Shown here in pieces: positions 9,088-19,200 of a stretch of 64,000 nt of DNA. Source of the DNA: Trebonia sp963811335 (lineage in GTDB: Bacteria > Actinomycetota > Actinomycetes > Streptosporangiales > Streptosporangiaceae); NCBI GenBank assembly GCA_963811335.1, contig CAWERB010000023.1, positions 1-64,000 of the forward strand. Direction: 5' to 3'. Both the position numbers and the translations under genes were made by a program. Every line of letters begins with the position of its first letter. The stretch's first letter is position 1. The notes beneath the pieces are model-generated. The model worked only from the letters and a program-made list of their open reading frames with translations, searched no databases and was not told the origin of the DNA.

Positions 9088-11553
9088 GCGGCGTGCGAGC
9101 CTCCTGCCCGTTCGGCCCAGGCTCCCGCGGTGCTGATGTGGATCCCGAGCAGTCGTGCGAGCGCGACCGGGGGAAGCTTGACGGCCAGGTCCATCAGGGC
9201 AGTGTTACGGCCCGACCGGCCCTGGATGCCGACAGTGGCGAGCCGTTTCTTCAGATGAGCAGTGGATATCGCGTGCGCTGGCGCTCCTCCGGGGAACAGC
9301 CACGGGTGGTCACTGGTCCGGCCGACGGCAGCGCGTCCGTGGCGGCGGCCGAGAAGCTGCCGGACGAGCCCGTCGAGGGGCGCGGGCAGTTCGGCCGGCA
9401 TGGTGCCGAGCAGGAGCGTGACGCCGTCCGGGGAATCGCTGACCTGGCTGAGGGTGAGGCGGGCGATGCGGGCCAGCGGCTGTCCGTAGAGCAGCACGAG
9501 CAGCCCGGCGACCCTGTCCTCAACGGCATGGACGTCGTCGTGGAGCAGGCCGCGGACCAGTTCCCACCGGAGGTCCTCTTCGAGCTGGGCCAGCTTGTCG
9601 ATGCGGGCGGGACGGGGGATCTCCACGTCGCTGGCATGGCCGCGGCTGCTCGCCCAGGTCACGAACGCGCGGGCGTGGTAGCAGGTGCCGGGCCCGCCGG
9701 CGAGCCAGTCGTCGATCTCGCGCTGGGTGCATGACGCGAGGCTGGTGCCGTTTTCCCGTAGCCAGGTGACCAGCGTGATCGCGGCCCGGACCTCGTTATG
9801 GACGTACTCGGACTGCTGGGCGGTGATGTGGTTCCGGGTTGACTCTCCGCGCAGGCGTCGCAGGTGGTGCCAGGTGGCGAAGCTGCGCACGGCCCGGCGC
9901 TCGGCAGGATCGGCGATCTGGCCGGTCGTGTCCGTGGCCCACTGCTCAAGTTCGGCGAGGCGCTCGTCGCGGACGGGCAGGATGCCGCCCGCCACGAGGA
10001 TCTTCCGCAGGTGCCGGACGGCCTTGCCCTGCGGGAACCGGTCGAGGTCGGCATGGCCGGGCGGGCTGCCGGCCCGGCTGATATCGGTGAGGACCCCGAC
10101 CGCGGCGCTCGTGGTCAGCCACTGCATCAGCGGGGCCGGGTCGCTGCCGGCCAGCACGCGGTAGATCGCCTCGGCGTGCGGGTGCATGCCGCCCTGGTCG
10201 TGCGACAGCAGGCCGAGCAGGTGCTCGCGGCAGGCGCAGCGGATGCACAGCCCGTAGTGGTAGAGGTGCTCGGTGGCCCCGCAGCCGGCGCAGGGACGGA
10301 ACGATGCCGGGTCCTTGCGATAGCACGTGCTGCACAAAGGCCCCGCGGGCAGCCGGGCGGCGACAGTACGGATCTTGCCGCACGTGCTGCACGGCACCCG
10401 CTGCCGGCTGCAGGATCCGCATAGCGGCTGGCCGCCGGCGGTGCGCGTCCATACGGCCCGGCTGTTCCCGCAGCGGGCGCACGGGGCATGGCGCATCCGG
10501 CGCGAGCAGTGCTCGCACCGCGGAGTGCCGGCGGAGACCAGGTAGCAGGGCTTGTCCCGGCCGCAGAGCGAGCAGGTAGCCGTGGGCACGCGGTAACAGC
10601 GGCGGCACCAGGCGGTCCCGTCGTCACGGCGGACGGTCAGGGCGGTCCGCCCGCAGTTGCTGCACTGCCCGTGGTTGGCCGGGTCGCGGCGAAAGCACGC
10701 GCTGCAGAACCGCGTCGCCGGCCGCGGTGCGGCGGGCGACGCCGGCGTCCCGCCCGCAGCGGCTGCACGTGCCGGGCCGGCCCCGGTCATAGCAGCGGCG
10801 GCAGCAGCGCATTCCCCCGAGACGGAACCGCAACGGCACCTCCTGCCCGCACGACGGGCAGGACGGGGCCACGATCCCGGGGACGCCCGCATCCGCAAGA
10901 GCCCTGATCAGCACGTTGACGCGCGGCGAGCCGTACGCTCCCTCGCCGGCGAGCAGCGCCGGCCGCGCATCGAGCTCCCAGAGCACCTGGTGACGCTGGA
11001 ACGCGCTGGGTATCGCGCTCGTGATCACGTCCTCCAGCCCGGCCGGGCCCGGTCCGGGGCGGCACCGGGTGACATGGGCCGCGATCGCCGCGACGGGATC
11101 GGGGCTGTCATAGGGAAGGCAGCGGTTGCAGCGCGGACGCCCGCCCTGGTCACGGGCGGCGACCTGCCGGGCAGACCCGCAGACCGAGCACGGCTCGGCG
11201 GCGCCGCGCCGGCGGCGGTCGCATGCAGAGCAGATCCGCAGGCTGCCATCGCACTGCACCAGCCGCCGCGGCTCACCGCAATGAGCGCACCGGGGCGCGA
11301 CCAGGTTCCCGGCCCCGGCAGGCTGCAGCTCCCTGACCAGCAGCTCGACCTGGGGCGGCCCTTCGGGCCGCCCGGACGTGAGCAGTCCGGGGTCATCATG
11401 CAGCGCCGCGGCCAGGCGGCGCTGCTGAGCGCGGGACGGGGCAGCCCGCGTGATCGCGGCGGCGATCACGTCCTGGTCCAGGGACGGCTCGGCACCGTGA
11501 ACGACGCCGGCGATCACCGCGACGGGATCGGCGAGGAACCCCGTGCCGGTCAC
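9045..11553 (-). pseudogene. Large zinc-ribbon recombinase-like protein, one frameshift
   Basis: The frame opening at ATG 11553 and the frame ending at 9045 form one protein of about 835 aa if a single frameshift near 10700 is corrected. The N-terminal half has many CxxC pairs forming at least seven zinc-ribbon/knuckle units (CAHCGEPRR, CSVCGSARQ, CSRCGRDAG, CSNCGRTAL, CSLCGRDKP, CARCGNSRA, CSTCGKIRT). The C-terminal half resembles a tyrosine-recombinase fold (LLVLLYGQPLARIARLTLSQ; HPWLFPGG; LARLLGIHISTAGAWAERAG), but the usual Arg-His-Arg-Tyr set is not recognisable. It may act as a DNA-binding partner of the true recombinase two genes upstream. The start overlaps the XRE gene stop (ATGA). 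Confidence 0.6.
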
Positions 11554-11882
11554 GGAACGATCCGCGCCCGCCGGGGACGGAAACCGCCGACGCCGGACCC
11601 GGGATTATCGTCCCCGCTGGCGGTCTTCTTCCCCGTCTTCGCCGCGGGGGCGGCAACCGGCTCGATGAGGTCGTCCATCCGGCAGCCGAGAATGTCCAGC
11701 AAGGCCATCAGGACCTTAAGGTTGAGCCGTTCGGGCTTGTCAGTCACCAGCCGGTAGACCTGGCTGTCGGACAGGCGGATGCCCCGCTCGGCCAGCTTCG
11801 GCCGCAGATGAGTGGTCTGGAACAGGCCGCAGGCGGCCATGACCTCCCGCAGTTTCCATGCGTAGTCGAGTTTCGCTGTCAT
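11550..11882 (-). CDS. XRE-type helix-turn-helix regulator of the recombinase module
   Basis: The ATG at 11882 overlaps the end of the upstream recombinase, and the stop overlaps the downstream gene, so the three are coupled. The 110-aa protein starts MTAKLDYAWKLREVMAACG and has an HTH at about residues 22-45 (LRPKLAERGIRLSDSQVYRL) followed by LNLKVLMALLDILGCRMDDL, the typical Cro/C1-type helix pair. A basic low-complexity tail follows. It probably regulates the module; I see no nearby palindrome that would be its site. It is the only intact gene of the trio. Confidence 0.75.
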   Translation of the reverse strand: MTAKLDYAWKLREVMAACGLFQTTHLRPKLAERGIRLSDSQVYRLVTDKPERLNLKVLMALLDILGCRMDDLIEPVAAPAAKTGKKTASGDDNPGSGVGGFRPRRARIVP

Positions 11883-12996
11883 CGCCGGTGCTCCTCCTCG
11901 GCCTCGAACGCCCTGCTCAGGGCCTTGCGCATCATCGTGTTCATGAAATCGCCGCTGACACCGCTGTAAATCGCCGTCGTGGACTGGTACCGGTGGCCAA
12001 CCTGCCGCTGCACGAACCCCGGGTCGGTCCCGTCCTCGATCTGATGGGTCACGTGCGAGTGACGCAGGCAATGGGGGACGAGCTCGCCGGCAGTTTCAGC
12101 GCGTCCCGGTAGGCGGCGAACCGGTCCTCGATCTGGCGGGGCCGCAGCCGGCCGCCCCGCTCGGTCAGCCACAGCGCCGGCTTGTCCGGGAAACCGTAAC
12201 GGGGCCGGGCGTTGACCATGTAGTCCTCGATCGCCTCCACCGCCCACGGCATCACGGTCAGAACCGTGCGCCGCCGCGGCGGCGACCCCTTGGACGCCTT
12301 GCCCCAGCGGACCTCGAGCTTCCCGAACCTGCCCAGCTCGGGCGCTTCCGCGTTGCGGTACCAGTCGGTGACGTCCAGCTTCGACGTCTCGGTGCACCGA
12401 AGCCCCCACGCATACATCACCTTGAACACGGTTGCGTCACGGTAGGCCGCGAGCGCTCCCTTGCGGCCCGACCGGGCCGCCGCGTCCACCCGGTCGTCGG
12501 CATAATCGAAGAACCGCTGCAGCTCCTCGCGGGTCATCGGCCGCCGGTCCGGGTTCCCCTCGTAGTCCACCAGGTGCGCGACGGTGTTGGACTCGAAGCA
12601 GATCCGCACCGGGTGCGTGCCGAACCGGGCCTGGCACTCCTCGGCCCACCGGTACTGCGGCGCGATCAGGTAACTCTCGAACGACCGGATCGCGTCGTGG
12701 TAGTTGCGGATCGTGGTCTTGGCCCTGCCCGACACACCAACCAGGTCAGCCGACCAGTCGTCCAGGTGCGCCGCGGTCCAGTTCCACGGGTACTCGCCCG
12801 CATGGTCGAGGAACTGCCGCACCACCGACCGCCGCTGCCCGATCGTCCTGGCCGACAGGCCCCGGCCGCCGGCCTGCTGCTTGCCCCAGCCCTCCAGCAT
12901 CGCCTCCAGAACCGCGTCCTCCTCATGGAGCAGCGCGACCCCGCTGACCAGCTCCAACCTGGCCGAGCCCGCAGGCTCACCAGCCCCACCCGCCAC
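11879..12996 (-). pseudogene. Tyrosine recombinase, one frameshift before the catalytic box
   Basis: A GTG at 12996 is preceded by a good ribosome binding site (GGGAGG). The N-terminal core-binding domain reads LSARTIGQRRSVVRQFLDHA. The catalytic domain contains RDATVFKVMYAWGLRCTETS (Arg I). The frame breaks near 12085, within DALKLPAE. The other frame continues LVPHCLRHSHVTHQIEDGTD (HxxR box), then FVQRQVGHRYQSTTAIYSGV with the Tyr nucleophile, and stops at 11879. All catalytic residues are present, so only the frameshift inactivates it. It is the first gene of a module with an XRE regulator and a zinc-ribbon partner. Confidence 0.7.
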
Positions 12997-13130
12997 CCTG
13001 ACCTCCCTGCCGGACAACGGCAGAATCTTGCACCAGATGACCGACAGAGCGCAAACCGGCCGGTCAGGGCCATAACGGCAATGCCCGCCTCCGACTGACT
13101 TCCCCGCAGGTCCGCAGGTCACAGCTCACC

Positions 13131-14165
13131 GAATCGTGCATCAGATGCAATTCAGCGTGGCGTGGTTCGAGCACCTGGGCGTCCTTCAGCGCGATGTTGG
13201 CACCGTCACCGCGGCCGGGGGACATGGTGTGAACTCGTCGCCGAGCAGGGTCACGTCCGGTGCCGGCCAGGGCGTCACAGGCTGGGCCGAGGTGATGCAC
13301 ACGGCGAAGGTGGGGGCGTCGGCTTCGGCGATGAGCCGACGCACGGCGGGGTGCCAGCCTTCCGTCAGGCGGGTCGCCTCACGGTGCAGCGCGGTAGCGT
13401 CCGCCCGGCCAAGCCGGGGATCGTCAAGCGGCAGCATCCAGGAGAATACCCGGGTATGTCGGTGAGACGCACCGAGGGCGCCAGCCGCGCCGCAGCGGAA
13501 GCAGTCGGCTCGATGGCCCGGCAGGTGGCGACCGATACGCCAGTCCCGTCCAGACCAGTTGACCAGGTTGAAGGTGTCGACGAGCGCACCGGGCACCCAG
13601 TCGGCGAACGGTGTCCGGCCATAGACAGACCAGCCCAGCTCGTCGATGACGGCGTCCGGGAGCAGCTGTCGGCGCACCGCCGACCCGGTGCCGTCCGCCC
13701 CCACCAGCAGGTCGCCCGCTGCCGAGCTGCCATCGGCGAAGTGCGCGGCCACCCGCCCGTCCGAAGAGGGACGAATAGTGCGTGAAGGTCCTGCCGAAGC
13801 GAACGTCCAGCCCGGCCAGCAGAATCTCGCGCAGGGTCAGCCGGTTGACGCCGAACCCGCCGGGTCCGGCCGGGTCATGGTGCAGCGGCTTCTCGAACTT
13901 CGGGCGCAGCTGCTCATCCAGGAACACCATCCGGGTCGCCGGCCGGATCGAGGTCGCCACCGCCAGGGCGAACAGGTCCTCGGGCAGGCATTCCTGCAGC
14001 GCGCCCGCGCCGGCGGCCTTGAGGCTGATCCGGTACCCCTGGCCGCCGGAATCCCGCGGATTCGTCACGTTCATAGACCGTGGCGCTGATCCCGGCCTTG
14101 CGCAGGCCCTGGGCCAGGCACAGCCCGCCGATTCCACCTCCGATAATCATCACATTCAGGTTCAC
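13131..14165 (-). pseudogene. FAD-dependent monooxygenase, frameshifted and 3'-truncated
   Basis: The start at 14165 gives the dinucleotide fold IIGGGIGGLCLAQGL and VYERDE. Frame changes follow near 14080 and 13760. Further pieces are FGVNRLTLREILLAGL, GSSAAGDLLVGADGTGSAVR (the DG motif of PHBH-type hydroxylases) and, after another shift near 13240, HTMSPGRGDGANIALKDA (the GD/FAD-ribose motif, slightly altered). The protein breaks off shortly after, at the edge of the recombinase module, so the C-terminal third is gone. It is divergent from a MarR gene, a common arrangement in which MarR controls a flavin monooxygenase. Confidence 0.7.
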
Positions 14166-14263
14166 AACTGGCAGATTAGCTGTCGCGGCAGTAACTGTCC
14201 AGACTGGTATATTCGGCTCATGATGTCAGCCTTCGCCTCGGTGCCGGCTCGCTCCTGCACCTG
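14166..14263. promoter_or_regulatory. Divergent promoter region between monooxygenase relic and marR
   Basis: The 98-bp gap is AT-richer than its surroundings and contains the imperfect palindrome CTGTCGCGGCAG with flanking ACTG/CAGT repeats (ACTGGCAG, GCAGTAACTGTCCAGACTGG). These could be MarR binding sites. The coding-like frame of the marR gene extends back into this stretch. Confidence 0.35.
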
Positions 14264-14650
14264 GTGGCCCGTGACCTCGCGACCGTGCTAGACCGCCAGT
14301 TCGCCCCGCTCGGCATTACCGCGCAGCAAGCGGCGCTGCTGCTGCACGCCAGCCGGCAGCAGTACAGCCCCAGCCAGCTCGTCAGCCTTCTGGGCACTGA
14401 CACCGCCGGCATGACCAAGCTGGCCGACCGGCTCGAAGCCAAGCACCTGATCGAACGGCACCCGAACCCGCAGGACCGCCGCTCGGTCCTGATCACGCTG
14501 ACGTCGGACGGGCAGACGCTGGCGCCACAGCTCGCTCCAGTGTTCGGCCGCGTCACCAGGCAACTCTTCAACGGGTTCAGCTCCGGCGAGGTCAGCGCTC
14601 TTGCCGCCGCGCTGGAACGCATGCGCGGCAACCTCGCGACTACCGTCTAA
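14264..14650 (+). CDS. MarR-family transcriptional regulator
   Basis: The product of at least 128 aa has the MarR winged helix: ITAQQAALLLHASRQQYSPS, then LVSLLGTDTAGMTKLADRLE (recognition helix), the wing IERHPNPQDRRSVLITLTSD, and a C-terminal dimer helix. The first usable start in frame is GTG 14264, but the same frame upstream reads LRLGAGSLLHLVARD, typical of a MarR first helix, with no start codon. The ATGs at 14220 and 14223 are in another frame. A 1-bp indel may have displaced the start. It probably represses the adjacent divergent monooxygenase. Confidence 0.7.
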   Translation: MARDLATVLDRQFAPLGITAQQAALLLHASRQQYSPSQLVSLLGTDTAGMTKLADRLEAKHLIERHPNPQDRRSVLITLTSDGQTLAPQLAPVFGRVTRQLFNGFSSGEVSALAAALERMRGNLATTV

Positions 14651-14721
14651 TGGCAGAGTCGGGTATGGCAACTGTCCGAATGCGTGCCTGGAGGCGGTGC
14701 CTAGGGTTGCCCTGTGCGTGG

Positions 14722-14907
14722 TTAGCCGCCTGTTGCCGGAGCCTGGGAAAGCCGGTCTCGCCATGGGTGGTCGCCGTGGGTTCGGGTGATCGCGTCGCTG
14801 AGCCATTGCCGTTGCTCGCGGGTGAGGGAGGGAAGGACGGCGGTGAAGTCGGTCTCGTCTTTCAGGCGGAATGTCAGTGGATCGTAGTAGTATTCGATTA
14901 TACACAC
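14722..14907 (-). CDS. Small hypothetical protein
   Basis: A 61-aa frame starting at GTG 14907 has protein-like composition: YDPLTFRLKDETDF, then LTREQRQWLSDAITRTHG. I recognise no family. No clear Shine-Dalgarno precedes it, so it may be leaderless. A 13-bp palindrome lies just upstream. It is divergent from the DUF222-HNH relic. Confidence 0.4.
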   Translation of the reverse strand: MCIIEYYYDPLTFRLKDETDFTAVLPSLTREQRQWLSDAITRTHGDHPWRDRLSQAPATGG

Positions 14908-14912
14908 TAAAA

Positions 14913-14925
14913 GATCAACTTGATC
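14913..14925. promoter_or_regulatory. Palindrome GATCAACTTGATC
   Basis: A perfect 6-1-6 palindrome lies in an AT-rich divergent promoter, between the small ORF starting at 14907 and the gene starting at 14942. It is a possible operator; no regulator is identified. Confidence 0.4.
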
Positions 14926-14941
14926 GAAAAGGGGTGATCCA

Positions 14942-16727
14942 ATGGGCTGGGAGGCGGCCGGAGACTCCTGGCCGGGCGACGCGCCCGGCCAGGACCCGGG
15001 CTGCCCGGCCTGTCCGCCTGCTTCGAGCAGGGCGGCCCGTGGGCGGAAGCGGTGCCGTCCGCTGCACTCGCCGCCGCCCTGGAGTGCGTGGCCGGGCCTG
15101 CGGGACTCTACGACGGGGCGGGCACCGACGCGCTGGTCGGGATCGCCCGTCAGTGGGCCGCCATCGAGTCGTGGGCGGCGGCGGGCAAGCTCGCCGCGCT
15201 GCGCGCTATGACCCGCGAGGACGCCAACGGCACCCCGATGCTGCGCCGCCGCAGCGACCTGCCCGATGGCTGGGATGACTCCCTCACCTACGAGATCTCC
15301 GGCGCCCTGGCAATGGGCCCGGTATCGGCGGGAAACCTCGCCACCCTGGCCTGGACGCTGGGCACCCGGCTGGCCGGCATCGGCCGACTGCTCGCCGACG
15401 GGACCTTGACGATGGCGAAGGCGAAGCTGGTCGCACTGCTCTTCGAGCCGCTGGACGACGGCGAGGCAGCACGGGCCGAGGCGCTGGTGCTTGGCGAGCT
15501 ACCCGGCGAAACCTACCCCCAGGTGGAACGGCTCGCCTGGCGGGCGGCGTTGGCGGTGGCCCCGGACGCCGCGGAGAGGCGCCGGTCAAAGGCAGAGCGG
15601 GAGCACGCGCGGGTGACGGTGTTCCGTGAAGAGTCCGGCGCGGTCGGCCTGTCCGGCCGAGACCTGCCCGCCGCCGAGGGACTGTCCGCTCACGCCAAGG
15701 TCGTGGCCCGGGCCGCTGAGTACGAGGCATCCGGCTGCGTTCCGTGGCACGAGCACCAGCCGCCTGCAGGCGCTGGCCTACACCGACCTGCTCAACGGGA
15801 TCAGCGCCACGGACCGGATCGCGTTCGCCGCCACCGCCGCCGCGGAACCGCCCGCGGGCCGCGGGCCGGATGGCAGCCACGGAGATAGTGACGGCGCCGG
15901 CCCCGAGGACGGTGGCGGCTCAGGCCCGTCCGGCGGCGGGCGCAGGCGCCGACCCCGCAGCGCCGGCTGCGCGGCTGCCCGAGGTGACGGTCCCACTGGC
16001 CACCCTGCAGCACCGGGCGGAACGAGCCGGAGACAACCGGCTGCTCGGCCCGATCGACCCCGCCCTGGCGCGCGACCTCGCCGCCGCCGCGGCTCGCTCG
16101 TGCCGCTCCCGCTGGGAAGTCACCGTGGTGGACGAGCACGGGTACGCCGTGGGCCATGGCATCGCCCGCCCGGCCCGCGGCAGCAGGCCCCGGCCGCAAC
16201 CGCCGGGCGATGCCCCGTCAGCGCTACCGGCCCGGGTCAACATCACCGTGACCGAGGCGCTCCTGCACCAGTTGCAGGCCAAGGCGCCCCAGCCGCGCCC
16301 GGGCGCGCCGCCGGGGGCCTGGGCACTCACCCAGACGGAACCCGGGACATGGGTCCTTACCCTGCCCGGCGGTCAGCAGCTGAGCGTGCGGTTCGACGTG
16401 GTGCCCACGTACGACTGTGACCACCGGTACCGGGTCAGCTCCTACCTGCCCGGTGACCGGCTGCGCCGCCTGGTCCAGGTCCGCGACCACGAGTGCACCT
16501 GGCCGCCCTGTTCCCGTCCCGCCCGTGATAGCGACTTCGAGCATGCCGTCCCCTACGACCAGGGCGGAGCGACGGACGCGTGCAACGCCGGCGCCCGGTC
16601 CCGCCGCTGTCACCAGGTCAAGCAGATGCCCGGCTGGACGGTGACTCAGCCCAGGCCAGGCTGGCACGTGTGGACCACGCCGACCGGCCGCACCTACACC
16701 CAGGAACCCTGGCGGTACACCGCCTGA
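14942..16727 (+). pseudogene. DUF222/13E12-type HNH endonuclease, multiple frameshifts
   Basis: An ATG at 14942 with RBS AAAGGGG starts a short frame. Coding-like sequence then moves to another frame (ACFEQGGPWAEAV; VGIARQWAAIESWAAAGKLA, the DUF222 core). It moves again near 15750 (LQALAYTDLLNGISATDRIA) and near 15870. The last frame ends at 16727 with the HNH nuclease: RDHECTWPPCSRPARDSDFE, then HAVPYDQGGATDACN and CHQVKQMPGW. The order DUF222 then HNH matches the actinobacterial 13E12 family. At least three frameshifts make it a pseudogene. Confidence 0.7.
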
Positions 16728-16739
16728 CCGCGGCACGCG

Positions 16740-18062
16740 TCAGCGCGGTGGTGCCGCCGGGGTCGGCGCGAGCCGCGCCGCGCCGACGTAGGCGACGGCC
16801 ACCGCCACGATCACCAGCGGCGTGAGGGCCGTCGCGTCCGAGCTGAGCAGCAGGGCGGTGAGCAGCACCGAGGTGAGCGGCAGCGAGAGCATCACCACGC
16901 CCATCGCGCCGATGCCCATGGCGAGCCCTGCCGCCAGCGGCAGGCCGGGCAGGTGGGACATCGCGATCCCGCCGGCCGCGCCGAGGAACAGGGCGGGAAA
17001 GACGGGGCCGCCGCGGAAACTGCTCAGCGACACGCCGTAGGCGAGCCCCTTGCAGGCGAGCAGCAGCACGAGCGCGCCCGCCGTATAGCCGCCGGCCTGC
17101 TGAATGAGCGGGGCCATGGTGTCCTGCCCGGAGAACAGCACGTCGGACGCGGGCTTGCCGGTCGCCTCCGTGTACCCGATGGTGAGCAACGCGACCACCG
17201 CGCCGGCCAGCGGCGTCATGAGCAGCGGCCGCTTGTCGGCGTAACCGTGCAGGAACAGCCCGAGACGGCGGATGGCCGGGCCGACGACCGCGGCGGCCAG
17301 CCCGATCACCACCGCCCAGCCGAACTCCGCCACGTCGGGCCGGCTGAAGGGCGGCAGGCCGGGCAGGGCGAGCGCGAACGTGCCGAGCCCGGTCAGGCTG
17401 TCGAGCCCGGTGAAGATGAGCGCGCCGACGCCGGACGCCACCAGGCCGGGCACGAGCACAAGGCCCATCACGGGCCCGCCCAGCCCGGAGGCCTCCATCA
17501 GCAGGAACGCGCCGGCGAGCGGCGAGCCGAGCAGAGTGCTTATCGCGGCGAAGCTGCCCGCGGAACCGATCACCCGCACCCCCTGCTCGGGCACCTTGCG
17601 CCGCCTGGCGAGCCTGGGGGCCAGCACCGCGAGCCCGCCGCCAAGCGCGATCAGCGGCATCTCCGGCCCGAGCACGGCGCCGAAGGCGAGCGTGGCGAGC
17701 GCCGCCGCGAGCACGCCGGGCAGCTGCGCCGCGCCCGGCGGCGCATGCACGGCGAAGCCGCCCGCCGGGGAGACCCCGCCCGTGCCCGGCAGGTACCGGA
17801 TGGCGAGCCCGGTGAGCACGCCGCCGGCCAGCAGCACCGGCAGCGGCCACCAGGCCGGCGCGGCGGTGAAGCCCAGCCCGTGCGGCAGGTGCGTGAACAG
17901 TTCCTTCTGCAGGTAGCTGACCAGGGCGAGGAAGCCGTAGGCGGCCGCGGACACGGGGACGCCGAGTACCGCCGCCACCACGAGCAGCCGGACGTAGGCG
18001 GGATCGCGCAGCTGCGCCGCCGCGTCGCGCTGCGCCGCCGGGTCACCGTGGCTGGACACCAC
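16740..18062 (-). CDS. ClC-family chloride channel/transporter
   Basis: This 440-aa protein has ten or more hydrophobic segments. ClC landmarks are LPGTGG near residue 90, GPEMPLIALGGG near 130 (equivalent to GREGP, keeping the gating Glu), GSPLAGAFLLMEA near 180 and SFRGGPVFPALFLGAA near 340 (GxFxP-like filter). ClC proteins move chloride, often in exchange for protons, across the inner membrane. The altered filter motifs suggest a divergent subfamily. It stands alone, convergent with the DUF222 relic. Confidence 0.85.
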   Translation of the reverse strand: MVSSHGDPAAQRDAAAQLRDPAYVRLLVVAAVLGVPVSAAAYGFLALVSYLQKELFTHLPHGLGFTAAPAWWPLPVLLAGGVLTGLAIRYLPGTGGVSPAGGFAVHAPPGAAQLPGVLAAALATLAFGAVLGPEMPLIALGGGLAVLAPRLARRRKVPEQGVRVIGSAGSFAAISTLLGSPLAGAFLLMEASGLGGPVMGLVLVPGLVASGVGALIFTGLDSLTGLGTFALALPGLPPFSRPDVAEFGWAVVIGLAAAVVGPAIRRLGLFLHGYADKRPLLMTPLAGAVVALLTIGYTEATGKPASDVLFSGQDTMAPLIQQAGGYTAGALVLLLACKGLAYGVSLSSFRGGPVFPALFLGAAGGIAMSHLPGLPLAAGLAMGIGAMGVVMLSLPLTSVLLTALLLSSDATALTPLVIVAVAVAYVGAARLAPTPAAPPR

Positions 18063-18125
18063 CCCATCGTGGGCCGTTCACCTCGGCCGCGGCTCACCTG
18101 ACCAGGGTGAACGACGCACCGTGGT

Positions 18126-19200
18126 TCAGGCCGCCCGGCGGCGGACCAGCCACACGGTCGCGGCGATAAGCAGCACCGACAGCGCCAGCAGCCAGCCGCC
18201 CTCCACCCACTGCAGCGGCCAGAACCGGCTGTCCGGCTGGTACCGGGTCCACTGCGTGTACCCGTGCCTGGTCAGGTACCGCAGGACGGTGAGGTAGTCA
18301 GCGTCCTTGCCCGCCCCGCCCGCCGCGCCCCCGCCCGGCGGAGGGGGGTTGACCGCCGCCCACGCGGAGTTGATGACGTTGTGCATCGTGGACGAGCTGA
18401 GCGTCGTGCCGCCCTTGGTCCACCACTGGCCGAGGACCCACGCGGACGGCGGCACGTTCAGCGCCGAGGTGACCAGCGGCGTCAGGTAATGCTCGCGCAG
18501 CAACCCGCCGGCCGCGAACGCCAGCCCGGCGTAGACGGCCAGGGTCGCGGCGATGGCGGGGACGACCCGGCGGATGAGCATGCCGGCCAGCGACCCGATC
18601 GCGAAGGCGGCCAGCGTCCAGGCGGCGAACGCCACCCCGCGCAGGTCGAACAGGCCGGGAAAGAACGGGGTGTACTCGATGAGGCCGAGGCCCTGGTTGC
18701 GGGGACTGAAGTACGGCTGGTAGTACCAGGACAGCACCAGGCTGAACAGGCAGGCGGGGACCGTCACCGCCACCGCGAGCGACACCAGCTTGGCGAGGGC
18801 CCAGCGCCACCGCCCGAAGCCCTGCGTCCAGGCGTACCGGAAGGTACCGGTCTCCATCTCCCGCGCCAGCAGCGGCGCCCCGATGAACGCCCCGATCAGC
18901 GCCGGCAGTGCCTGCAGGATGATGCCGTTCGACAGGAAGCCGTACGAGCCGAAGAAGGCGAGGACGTATTCCTGGCAGGCCGGCGAGCTCGACGTGCCGC
19001 AGGCGACCGCGTTGGCGTAGCTGTGGTGCAGTGTCGTGCCCGGCGATCCACACCAGCACGGCCACCGCCCCGAGCAGGACCGTCACGCCGGCCAGCGGGT
19101 AGCGGTGCTGCCGCCAGATCACCCCGGCCATCCGCCGCCACGGCACCGGCCGCAGGCTGGCGTCCGCGTCCGCGGCAGCGGGCATTGTCAGGGCGGTCAT
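18126..19200 (-). pseudogene. ABC-2 type permease, single frameshift
   Basis: The N-terminus from ATG 19200 (MTALTMPAAADADAS) and first membrane segment (GVTVLLGAVAVLVWIAGHDT) are in one frame. Near 19040 the frame changes, and the rest (YVLAFFGSYGFLSNGII; ALIGAFIGAPLLAREMETGT; FRYAWTQGFGRWRWALAKL and further membrane segments) ends at 18126. ABC-2 permeases work with an ATPase, here the gene ending at 19197, whose stop overlaps this start (ATGA). Apart from one indel the protein looks complete, so a sequencing error is a real alternative. Confidence 0.75.

Noticed and set aside
9030..13135. Terminal inverted repeats or target duplications of the recombinase module
   Set aside because: I compared both edges by eye and saw no matching repeat, so no ends were annotated. 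An alignment of the two flanks would decide.
16953..18101. Long plus-strand open frame opposite the ClC gene
   Set aside because: Composition is Arg/Glu/Gly-rich shadow of the ClC coding strand, with no motif and no RBS.
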